Source: Onchocerca lupi (lineage: Eukaryota; Nematoda; Chromadorea; Rhabditida; Onchocercidae). From it: a DNA stretch of 64,000 bases. The position numbers and the translations under genes were made by a program. The stretch is from contig JAOVVO010000199.1 in the NCBI GenBank assembly GCA_028564675.1, positions 1-64,000 on the forward strand, written 5' to 3'. A model generated the notes under the pieces. It saw nothing but the letters and a program-made list of their open reading frames with translations, did no database searches and had not been told where the DNA came from. Positions 13,099-24,100 of this stretch are shown here, one piece after another. The first letter of the stretch is position 1. Every line of letters begins with the position of its first letter.

Positions 13099-14832
13099 CT
13101 TAATTAATCACTCTCAATGACCAATGGAAAACAATTCTCTTCACTACTTCAATTTTTCCAAATAACTGAAATATAAAAATCAATATTTCAACTGGAACAC
13201 TTTAACCAACAGATAATTTTAAAGTTGACTATATCAGATTTTCAATCAACGACATACTGAAGCAAATATATGCCTAAAATCTCCCATTAATCATTCTTCT
13301 CTTTGAATGATCAATATGAATCTGATCATTCTATAAATGATCAATGGAAATGATGGATGTAATGGTTAAGTCTTGGACAGTTCTCAACTGAATCGATTTA
13401 ACCTATTTTTGGATATTTCGCATCGTTTTTTTAATCGATTAATGCTTTAATTGGCAAATATAATTGCTATTCTAATGAATGAGGTTAATAACACCAGACC
13501 TGATAATAATAATTCCGAAAAGAGATTACATTAATCCATTAGGAAACGAAATATAATATAATTTAGCAAAAAAAAAAAAAAAACTGTACAAATTTTTACT
13601 GCATGATATAGCCATCGTTCATTTTCCCAATTCGCTTCAATAATTAATTTTTTCAATTTTTGTTACTTCATGCTTCATTATGATGGATACTCTTCTTATT
13701 TCAGTTAAAAATTAAATTACAAGAATTTGAATTAAATCTGAATTTAATCGCACCTTCTCAACATTTATTATTACCATTTGTTATGAAAAAAATCTATTAC
13801 TACTACAAATTTTATATATTTTCAAACAATATGCAAATATCGATGACACTCATTCATACCTATGACATTTATTCTTCACGGTTGCACATATTCATCCCAA
13901 TTAGCACGTATACTCATCCATTCCAATAATATGCATTTATTCCAATGTATGCTTATTTGCACGTATTCATCCTGATTACACGTGCACGTACTAGTAATAA
14001 GCTTTTTTGAAGATGGCATATAATTAAGATAATATCTCATTTCTATTCAATCATTAACCGTCCTACCAGATTTGGACAATTAAAGCAAAATAGAGACGAA
14101 ATTAGCGAAATTAAAATGTGCGTTATGCCACGTGCGATGTGTTACTTTGACGTAGTCAAAGAATTCATGGTTTCGTATATTTTTGAATATTTGATGAGTA
14201 TATAACGTCATTCTCATATCATTAGAAGTTTATGGTACGTGTTACGTGACATATGTATTACGTAGTAATCGATAAATATTTCATCTTCCTCACGGTACCA
14301 TGTTTTGATACTGTTTTCTTTTATCATTGGTTCATCCATTATTTCACGTAGTAATTGTAGGAGACATATTATAGAATAATATAGTCATTGAATTACGAAA
14401 GTATTTTCTTAGATTTCCTAACTTCATTTATCAATTCTTATCAATCTGTGTTATCTTCATTCGCTGCACTATGTTTCGCTATGTCTAGAGTAAAAAATTG
14501 TAATGTTTGCAAAGATGCTTATTCCTTGAAAAATCTCCATCCCGATAAATTCCTATCAATTATTTCAGTAATTTGGTTTCATGTTTATTGATCTTTGTTT
14601 TGTTAATTCTCATCATATTTTATCTTCAAGCTCTTTCATTTCTCGTACCAATCTTGTGCTTCATTCTTCTTAATTTTTCGATCAATTCCAATATTTCTCA
14701 TTTTTGCTTGATTCATTTATTTCACTTAATGATGTTAAGAATTGACAAAGAAGACCGTGCTAATTGTGTTAAATTTTAAATTGTCATGCTTGTTGTTGTT
14801 AAATTTTAATTTAAAATATAATTAGCTAGATA
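13099..14832. promoter_or_regulatory. Divergent promoter region between HDAC1 and PEX19 genes
   Basis: 1.7 kb between two divergent starts; no coding exon was accepted. Between about 14100 and 14300 there is a cluster of ACGT-core words (cacgtg-like, tacgtgttacgtgac, ttacgtagtaa) and a 17-base palindrome at 14145-14161. The two short frames at 14388-14779 are Phe/Ile-rich and have no family resemblance. An AG at 14824-14825, seven bases before the PEX19 ATG, could be the trans-splice acceptor. Regulatory meaning is inferred only from position and word clustering. Confidence 0.45.
14145..14161. promoter_or_regulatory. 17-bp inverted repeat ctttgac-gta-gtcaaag
   Basis: Perfect 7-bp arms around a 3-bp spacer. 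Each arm contains CTTTGA/TCAAAG, resembling the HMG-box TCF/LEF core, while the centre TGACGTAGTCA also resembles a spaced bZIP half-site pair. It lies about 1.05 kb from the HDAC start and 0.67 kb from the PEX19 start. Which protein class binds, if any, is not decidable here. Confidence 0.4.
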
Positions 14833-17800
14833 ATGGCAGAAACGAGTGAAAATGAAGCGGAGACTGATTTGTCGGCGTTATTGGATAGTGCTTTGGAAGA
14901 TTTTGGTCGTACCCGGAACACAGATGATGAATTGGATTCAATGATGGATACAATGGATCAGCAAGCTGTGCAAAAAGCGGCTCAGAAATTTGACGACGTA
15001 ATGAAGACATTTCAAAGTTCCAGCAGTCATACGGTATTCTTTTTTTCAGCTTGTGATATGTCCCGGAGTCATGAATTTTAGTTATTGTTGCTAACAACTT
15101 TATTTTCACAACTCCCTTATTTTCTTTTTTTATCCGATGATGTAGTTCCTGTTAATGTGAGAAATGATAGGGATAAAGAGAATTGAGAGTATTTTCTTGC
15201 ATTTTTCATCCCTATGTTTTGGAAATTTTAATAAGCTCCTACTAAATTTTTGAGAATTCAATTTGAGATGATAAGTTTATATTTAGTCATATCCTCATTT
15301 CTATTTATACTTTTCATATATATTAAAATCAATGGATAATATTAGCCAAAAAAAAGAAAAAAAAAAAACAATCATTGAAACAAAACCACATACAATCATA
15401 TAATTATTGCAGCAAACCTTCAAAGTATTATAGTGCTAATAATAGATTTATTGGAAAATACGTGATACTTACCCCGAAATGCTTGCTTGTAACATGTTAC
15501 CAATTACTAATCTAAAACTATGATTGGAGAAGTTTGTAATATGTAACAATTATAGGATGTTAATTCATCTGAAACAATACAAATGACAGCGGATGAGCGC
15601 AAAGCTGCGGAAAATTTCCAAAACATGCTTAAAGCATTGGTTGAAGCCGAACAAAAAACACTGAACGAACATCCACCGAATGAGGATGGCCAAGATAATT
15701 ATGATCGGGCTAGTGCTGAAACTTTTATCGAGCAACTGAAAGCAAGTTTTTTTAATGGGTTTGTTTTCAAGGAATTTACATTATTTATAATTAAATGTAG
15801 TTTTTCGAGTTGCAGGTCGAATTGTAATTTTTAGCGAAATGTTTTCCAGGAGATTTTTCTCCATGGTGATTTTGCGAATTAAACCTGTCAAGTTAAAATC
15901 CATGAGGATTTTAGTTTTTTACAGAAATTGTCAGAACAGGATCCAGCTAATATAGCGGACGAGTCGCACTATAAAACGCTAGTAAATCTTATTCAAGCAT
16001 TCTTTTCGAAAGATTTGATGTATCCTCCCCTGAAGCAGTTGTTAGAAAGATTTCCCAGGTATGTTTAACATTTTATTACTTGCAGATATGATTATCTTTA
16101 TTTAATCCAAGTGTTGTTTTCATTAAATAATTCAGTCATTGATAATAGAGATCTTGTTCAAAGAATGAATGTCTTTGCTGTTTATTTAAGCACTTCTGAA
16201 TTATTATGCTAAAATATTAGGTGGTCGAAGTAACTAATAATTTTTATTATTTGATTGATAGAATTCCAACTTTTTTTATTAGGCAGAATCATGATACGGG
16301 TGAAAAATAAATTATTTTTGCTTAATCTATGTAAATATAAATATAAATGTTCGTCGTTCATTTTGACACAACGTTTCAAGTTTTTTACTTATTGGTTTGA
16401 AATTTTGACAAGCGTTGTATTCGAGTAGGCGCGTATTTTTATACAGATAATACAACTTTTTTAATACCTACTTTTAAACCTATCACACCCATTAAGTGAA
16501 CGGATTGAATCTGTTGACCACGCCTACTTTCTGAAATAAAGTGTGAGGTAAATAAATCATAAGGCTGGGGGAGGAAAAACTCCGAAGGATTCAGATGGTT
16601 AGCACTTTGGAGCTTCGGTCAGTCTCAGTCATACATTTCGACGGTAGCAAGAGTTTAAGTCCAGTTACAAGTCAATTTCTACTTTGTGGCGATGCGTAAA
16701 GACGTTAAAATTAGTTACAAATATATGTATCCAGAGGCAAAACGAGCGATCAGTGAGATATTCTCATATCAGTTGCTGAAAATTGGGACGGAAAGATGCC
16801 GATTGATCTGATTTCAGGAGGAATTTACTGTCTCATAACTTCTGCAATTTAGTGACGTCAAAAGAAGAATCGGTTGAAAAAAATATTCCCCAATATTTAA
16901 ACCAAATCACGACTGACTGAATGAACGAGCTATTCTTACGGTCAAGAACAAAAACATCTATGAACTTAGCAAATATTATGCAGTTTAACATTCAAAGCGA
17001 GGCATACAAGTCGTCGATACTGTTATGGATGGTTTTATGGAAGCAGATGAAACGGCTAATCATCCAACAGAATATCTGAATTCACTCGATTCGCCAGGGA
17101 TACCGCTGCACATACTGCAATTGAAAATTGGCATACCGCTTATCATGTTGCGAAATATCAATCAGCCAAAGCTTTGCAACAATACGCGGCGTGCAGTAAA
17201 AAAAATAATGAACAGTGCCATAGAAGGGCGTTTCAAAGGTGAGAATATTTCTTTCTTCGCATTCCTATGATTCCAACGGATATGCCATTTCAATTTAAGA
17301 AATTGCAATTCCCAATTCAATTGGTGTTTGCAGTCAACAAATTTGAGGGCCAGTCTTTAGAATTGTGCAGTTTATATCTAGACACGGATTGCTTCTCACA
17401 TGGACAGTTATATGTTGCGTATTCAAGAGTCGGCGAACCAAACAATCTCTATATCTTCACAGACAATGGAACAACAAAAAATATTTTATACCCACAAGCA
17501 TTGTGAAATTAAACATATTAAAACGTGCGCTTTCGCTTTTTTTTTCCTTTTCAGTCGGCGAAAGCCGAAAGATGTTAAATAGCTCCACAACAATTGCTGT
17601 AAACAAGAAGTGCTAAAGGTCAAGTGGCGCGACATAGTTGCAAAGCGACGACAAACATGTTTACCGCTAAAATGCACTAATTCACATTTAAGCAAAGTAA
17701 GGCCAACAATCAAGAAGCGACACGGTGGAAATCGATAATCCCGAAAGGATTTAAAAAGATAAGATTTCGAATTGGAGTTCAGTTTCAAGTTCGGAGTTCT

Positions 17801-18679
17801 TGCACTGACACAGCACTAGGAACAGTTCAGGGTGACACAGTGACAATAATCCGACAATTTATTTGAGCAGTATTCTTCTCTGCGAAAAACAAAGGTAAAA
17901 ATAACTTAGTGATCAATTTGCCTGGATGTTCTCTAGTAATTGTTTGTTACGAATAATCAGTCTTCCATCAGTCAATAAAACTTTCCTTAACGAGATTCAT
18001 CTCTGTCACACAAGACATAGAAGACTTTCCCGACACTTGCTGCTGACTTGGCTGTGTGATAATAGTAAGCAGTCTGCAGTCCAATCAGATTACAATCCAA
18101 ATTACTATTCGACCAGATTTTTTTCCCAATATTTTCCACTTAACCAGATTGAGCCACAGCAACGCATGTATATAAAAAGTATATAAAAACATGCGCGTAT
18201 TCGAATGCAAGTTGTGTCAAAATTTCAAAGCAATCGGTTAGAACATTCGGAAATTTAACATTTTGAACAAACGAATATTTACGTTTTTATTTATATAGAC
18301 TAGTTAGACCCGGCCACGCTTCAACTTGGCCGGTCTAGCTAGTAAAAAATAATTTCAAATGTAAGTATGAGATGGCATTTATAGCTATATAGCAGAACAC
18401 AGTGAACTGGATGCGAACACAAAGGCTCGTTATGAGAAGCAAATGAATGTAATAGAACGTGTATGTATGGAATACGAAAAGGACGAAAGCGAAGATTTGG
18501 AAGAAATGAAGCGGCGTTTTGATATTATCACTACATTAATGATGGAATTGCAATCATATGGATATCCTCCTGAAGAATTAGTAGGGGAAGCTCCCCCTGG
18601 TTGGATTACTGATCCTCAAACTGGTTTACCAAAAGTGGATGATGTATCAAAGGCTGCCGAATTTTGCTCACTTATGTAG
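14833..18679 (+). CDS. prx-19: Peroxin-19, peroxisomal membrane-protein chaperone and receptor, 271 aa
   Basis: Exons 14833-15033, 15556-15741, 15925-16058 and 18385-18679 give 271 residues. PEX19 binds newly made peroxisomal membrane proteins in the cytosol and docks on PEX3. The N-terminus shows the acidic ETDLSALLDSALEDF stretch typical of the PEX3-binding end. The middle and C-terminal domain carries the family landmarks SKDLMYPPLKQLLERFP and YPPEELVGEAPPG, and the protein ends in CSLM, a CaaX farnesylation box. Exon 2 to exon 3 stays in phase only if the intron starts with GC at 15742 (gcaagt), a GC-AG intron. The last intron is 2326 bases because it contains a Helitron-like element. The next gene, SPT5, starts 745 bases downstream on the same strand. 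Confidence 0.93.
15742..15924 (+). other. Probable GC-AG intron in PEX19
   Basis: Exon 2 reads through ...EQLK and the next exon opens K-L-S-E in phase 0. The nearby GT dinucleotide (after GCAA) gives phase 1 and a stop-containing downstream frame. A second phase-0 GT exists further on at the 'tttgttttc' position but is a weak donor. The GC donor aaa|gcaagt is the classic strong form, paired with acag at 15921-15924. Confidence 0.65.
16755..17506 (+). pseudogene. Helitron-type Pif1-like helicase, C-terminal fragment, broken
   Basis: Recognisable helicase coding sequence in shifting frames. The downstream parts read PTEYLNSLDSPGIP, LQLKIGIPLIMLRNINQPKL (the Helitron form of a late helicase motif), RIPMIPTDMPF, QFKKLQFPIQLVFAVNKFEG and FSHGQLYVAYSRV (helicase motif VI region), ending near ILYPQAL at 17506. 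A frame change occurs between about 17240 and 17275. The conserved block before 'GQSLE' is shortened relative to relatives. Stops interrupt the part before 17025. No Rep nuclease domain or upstream helicase motifs were found, so the element cannot encode its own transposase. Confidence 0.85.
18310..18333 (+). other. Helitron 3' terminal hairpin
   Basis: A 7-bp perfect stem (ccggcca with tggccgg) and a 10-base loop sit 9 bases before the final G of CTAG. The position and form match Helitron 3' terminators. The short relative at 33 kb has a weaker gccga/tcggc hairpin at the same place. Confidence 0.8.
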
Positions 18680-19423
18680 TTATTCATTCTTTGCTTTTTA
18701 TATTTTAGACAGACCAATTATTTTTTCATGTAAAGGAATATCACTTATTGTAGGTTTTGATGTCCAAATGATTTGATTGTTGTTGCAGAGTGATTTTTCC
18801 CGGAGTCATTGATAATTCAAAGAACTTCGGATTTTTTTTTGGACATAGGTAACTTTTTTTTGAGAATGAAGATATAAAATTCTATACAAGAGAATCACTT
18901 CAGCAATTGGTCATCTAAATGAATACGATAAAAAGTTTGCTGCTTAAATCATAGATTCGTAATTTTCCATTGTTTTTTAATTTTCTTTCATTTCAGTTCT
19001 TTTCATTCTTATGTTATGATAAAATTATTTGTATTATTATGGGAAGCAGTGTTAGCTATTTCTTTTAATCGTGGCATTTCTTCTTCCGTTGAAAGATTTG
19101 AGGAAGAGATTTCGAATGCTTGAGTTGATAGGTACTCTTATTTTGTAGTCAAGTTGATAATATGTGATCATATTCGGTATTAGTGCTAATTGTGATAATG
19201 CTGTTATGAATAGTTATAAAAAATTTATTACATTATATTTAACTTCATTTTATGGAGGTCTCTCTGTTCCTCAAATATCTTATTATTGTTATTATTATTT
19301 CCATACTTTTAATACTTTAATTGGTAACTCTACCTGTTTTCTATATTCACTGATTTCGCTGATTTCGGAAAATAATGTTGTAGTTTTCATCTAATGATTT
19401 TAAGTTAACGGTTCTTCTCTGTG
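18680..19423. other. Intergenic gap PEX19-SPT5
   Basis: About 745 bases on the presumed sense strand of both genes; T-rich, with no exon of its own. It holds the PEX19 3' UTR and SPT5 5' region. No obvious trans-splice acceptor close to the SPT5 ATG was recognised; the nearest AG is in 'ttttaag' near 19404. The 76-residue frame at 19164-19394 is not family-like. Confidence 0.5.
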
Positions 19424-21106
19424 ATGTCGGATAGCGAGGAATCTGGTGATGAACAGCGAGACGACGATGCAATAGAGGACTTTATAGATGGCCAGGTGCT
19501 TTTAAATTTCTTTTTTTTTTATTTCTTTTTGGGTATGATATTTCGTCTTTTTCTTTCAATTATTTGTCATCTCACTTTATTTTAATCAAAAATAAGGTGA
19601 CGATGTGAAGTTTTTAAGTCAGATGCTCTAGAAAGGAAATTTTTATAATGTGTTTATTGTTGTAAATATATTTAAAGATCAGAAGTCGGTATTCAGGAGA
19701 ACTCTATTAGGCATTTATTTAATTCAATCAGATTAGTGGACTGTTAATCATCTTAAGAGTAAATAGTATTATTGTCACCATAATTGATATTGTTTTATTC
19801 ATTCAAAGGTGAATAACATGGTACAGAATGCCAAACCTCATTTCGTATTTAATGCACAAGAAAAATTTTTTGCGCTTCAATCAAGTTTTTAAGCATTAAC
19901 AGATTAACCATTGTTTAATTAGAAAAGTGACACAAATTAAATTGCAGGAGAAAAGCGATGATGAGAGGCTGGAAAGTGATGGTGAAGATGTCATTAAAAA
20001 TGAAAGGAAGAGAAAGGTTTCATTTCGTAATTTCTGCGAAATTAATAATCATGTCACTAGAAATTTTTCATATAACAAAATATTGAATTACAGCATTTCG
20101 ATGAAGATGAGGAAGAGGATGAAGAAGAAGAAGATGACGATGACGAGGATGATGAGGATGGCCATCATAATAAGAAATCTAAGAAGAGGAAGAAAGTAAT
20201 TACTTCTTTCTAACTATTCTATAATTTTGTAATTCTACTGTAAGACTTTAAAAAAGAGTAAGTTTTAGCGACGCACAGGAGTACATCAATTCATTCTCGA
20301 TGATGTAGAAGTAGATGAAGACGAGGAGGAAGAGGATTTTGAAGAGGATGGTGACGAAATGGGGATTGATCCACGAGAAAGAGAAGAAGCCGAAAGAATG
20401 ATGAAAGAACAAGATGAAAGGGGTCGTGAAGGACGTCGTCGAGATCTATTTAGGTAATAAACATCATAGTTTTGTTTAAAATTTATATCATAGAATTTCG
20501 TAATTCAGCGTGTAGTAATTCAGTGGAATAGTTTTTCAGTGGGATGAACGAAGACCAAATAGAAGATTATTTTAAAAAGAAATATGCAAATCAGTCATCT
20601 TATGCGAGTCTGATGGATGATGACGCTGCCCTAGATGATATCAGTCGTCATTCCTTGCTTCCAAGTACAAATAAGGACCCAAATTTATGGATTGTAAAAT
20701 GCCGCTTGGGTGAAGAAAAACTGGTTGCGCTACAGCTTATGCGAAAGTTCATCGCCTACGAAAACACTGATAATGCAAGTTTTTTTTTTTTATGTCTATT
20801 ATTCTGAATACGATGTTTTTCTCTTTTTCTGATAGCTTTAGATTAAATGAACTTTTGCTTGCAGTCTTTGCAAATCAAATCAGTGGTGGTAAAAGAAGGT
20901 CTGAAAGGAATGATTTACATAGAAGCATTCAAACAGTCACATGTAGCGACGGCAATTACTGACATATCAGCTCTAAATCAGTTTCGCATAACTATGGTGC
21001 CAATCAAAGAAATGTGTGATACCCTAAAGGTAGCCAAGGATATTCCGTCACTGAAGAATGGAATGTACGTTCGATTAAGAAGAACCATGTATCGCGATGA
21101 TTTAGC

Positions 21107-21138
<32 letters not shown>

Positions 21139-24100
21139 CGACCTACTAATTAAGTGGATTAGGATTAAATATAAATATATCATAGTTTGTCAGCAGTTAT
21201 GTCTTATCTACAAATATCCTAATACGAATTACTTAATAATATATACTGTGTCTGTTGTTGATATATTTTTTTTTTAAAACAGGTTGATTGGGTGGATGTA
21301 GCGCACAATAAGGTTTATTTGAAATTGGTACCACGTATTGATTACACTCGCATGCGTGGAGCACTCAGAGCACCGGTTAGTTGTTCATTTTGATCTTAAA
21401 TATATAAACATATATCATAAATCGCTTTAATATTTTTTGATATCTCCTGCATTTTTAACATGTTGCTACATTTAAAGGATGAACCGCGTTTTGTAAAAAT
21501 GAAACGAAGACCACAAGCACGATTATTTGATGTTGAAAGAATTAAGTAAGTTTAATGACTCTATTGTATCATTATTTGAAAGTGTGCTGTTTTTATTTTC
21601 AAGAGGATTTTCCGTAACAGCTTTTTCTCTCACATTTATGTTTTAATTAATCAAGCAAGAGAGTTATAAATGGAGAGTTTCATCAGTTATTAAGCAATTG
21701 CTTATACGACATTTTATGGCACAGGGAAATGCAAGTAATTGCAACTCTCTAACTATATTGCTCCATATCATGAGTTTGAGCATCACTTCTGTTTCATTTT
21801 CAGAAAATTCAGTATTGTAATTTCAGAGAAATAGGAGGTGAGGTATCAACAGATGGCGATTTCATGACATTTGAAGGGAATCAGTATCGTCGAGGTTTTT
21901 TGTATAAATGGTTCCCATTGAATATTGTCGTAAGTATCATTTCTTTTTGTTAATATATTTTTCCGCTTATTAACAAGTGATATATTAAAGATATAAAATC
22001 TTATATTAAAGATTGAAGACGAATGATATATATTGAATCCTTTTAATATTTCACGGTTATACATAAGCAATCTAGGAATTTTTTTTTCAATATTTTTACC
22101 AAGTAGATTATTTATTAAAAGAAGTTAACAACACAGGAAAAATATCACAAACGGTTTAATAATTTTTTTTTCAGCAGGTTGATGGTGTGAAGCCTTCCTT
22201 GAGTGAACTAGAAAAGTTCCAAGAAACAAGCGATGATTTGAAAAAAGAATGTTCGTTTTTAATTTTTATGCTCATATATATCGCACATACGCAATCCTCC
22301 TTTCATATGCAGAGAAAAAAATGATTTTTTTTGTCGAAACAATACGTATTATCAGTGTGACCGTTAACTTAAATTGGGATAATGAGCAAATAATGAGACA
22401 TATTGGACTTAAAATTAATTTGATTTAGTTAAAAAATTTATTTTATTGTACTGTTCTAATAGAAGTTAATTTATTCTAGTAGAAGGAATGAAAGTGAAAG
22501 ATTTATCATATATCTTTTCACCCGGAGATTACGTCGAAGTGGCGGATGGTGAACTTGTAAACTTGCGTGGCAGAGTTCAGAGTGTTGATGGTGAAAAAAT
22601 TGTCATGTTGCCCGATCATGAAGATTTAAAAGTATTTTCCCTATTCAGTAAGATTAATGAACTAAGTAGTATTCAATAACATTAATAACTTCTTTTTGTT
22701 TGTCTGACAAGTTTTTCATACTTGAAAAACGATTAGATTACTAACTGCTTCGGATACATGAATAATTATAATTACTGCATTGCCATTAATAAATCAATAA
22801 CAAAGGAATTCAAATTTACATATATAAATTTTCATGACTTCAAAATTTTCTGATGGTCGATAGTAGAATTGATGATAGAATTGATATTATTTGAAGTCTT
22901 TTTTTTTCAAAATAATAATCATTTTACAGGAGCCGTTGACATTAAATGCTTGTGAGTTGAGGAAATTCTTCAAAACAGGCGATCATGTGAAAGTGATTAA
23001 TGGCCGTTACGAAGGAGATACTGGTTTGATTGTTCGCGTGGAGGATAATCTCGTCATTTTATTATCGGATCTGACAATGCACGAGGTAAATTTTGATGAA
23101 CAGGGAAAATTTTATATGTAATCTATCTTATTTACAATCTATTTAGCTGATATGAAAAAAGTTACAAATTTACATGAGTTACGCTCTAGGTAAGAACAGA
23201 CTTATCGTATTTTCTTAAAAACAAGACCAAACATTGTATTAATTTTCTTAAAAGTATCATTGGGCTTATTTTCTTTGGATATTTTATTTTTCATGTACAG
23301 ATTTATTATTTTGCAATCAATATAAATTTATATTGTAGATAATTAGTTTAAAAAATCTGCATTTATTTCTCTGTGTCTGAGAGTATCTGTATTATCAATA
23401 ATGTTATTTAACTTTATTTAATTATATATTAATATTATTTCATAATTCAGTACATTATGTTTCAGCAGACATATTAAATGCTCCGTCTGGTTCACACTCT
23501 TAATTGGGATGTATTTTTGGATAAGACTCATAGTGTTAGGATCCTGAAGAATTATCTAGATACTATTTTTTGATTAGATTAGCCTTGAAGGACAGAGATT
23601 GGTTTTAATCAGTTTAAGTACTTATAAAAACCTAAATTATCTTCAATTTTTAACTATGTTTAAAAATTTTTCAGTTGAAAGTACTACCACGTGATGTTCA
23701 ACTTTGTGCTGATGTGACCACAGGTGTAGACTCATTGGGACAATTTCAATATCAAGATCTTGTAATGTTAGATCAACAGACAGCTGGTGTTATTGTTCGT
23801 TTAGAAAGAGAATATTTGGAAGTTTTGAATATGCATGGAAAGGTACTCAGTTTCTCATTAGATTTTTGTTTTTTCTGTTTTATCTTCATTTTTGTTTTAT
23901 TGTTTTTTATACATACTGTGTAATTGCAGGTCGTACGAGTGAAACCGCAAGCAATTCACGGTAAAAAAGATACACGTTTTGCACAGGCACTTGATAGTCA
24001 ACAGAATAGCATTCAAGTGAAAGATACAGTCAAAGTTGTAGATGGACCTTATGCGGTCAGTTTTATTTGGAGTTTTGAACTGCTGTTTAATATAATATTT

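Larger units (their letters stand above)
16326..18342 (+). mobile_element. Degenerate Helitron-like element inside PEX19 intron 3
   Basis: A 2017-bp element lies on the host gene's sense strand. It begins with TC after an A (16325) and ends with CTAG at 18339-18342 before a T (18343), which is the A/T insertion and TC...CTRR end structure of Helitrons. Just inside the 3' end is a GC-rich hairpin at 18310-18333: 7-bp stem ccggcca/tggccgg with a 10-base loop. It carries a decayed Pif1-like helicase fragment at about 16755-17506. Unusually for a classic Helitron, the 5' 40 bases are an imperfect inverted copy of 18258-18299. A 219-bp internally deleted relative sits at 33013-33231. It is dead as read: the frame is broken and the Rep part is missing. 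Removing it leaves an intron of about 309 bases, similar to its neighbours. Confidence 0.85.

Noticed and set aside
14388..14779. Two overlapping plus-strand frames upstream of PEX19
   Set aside because: Hydrophobic Phe/Ile-rich composition, no family resemblance and no splice-phased partner exon; expected by chance in AT-rich DNA.
16585..16665. tRNA- or SINE-like words (agatggttagcac ... gagtttaagtcc)
   Set aside because: It lies inside the Helitron-like element, the spacing is too long, and no cloverleaf stems pair.
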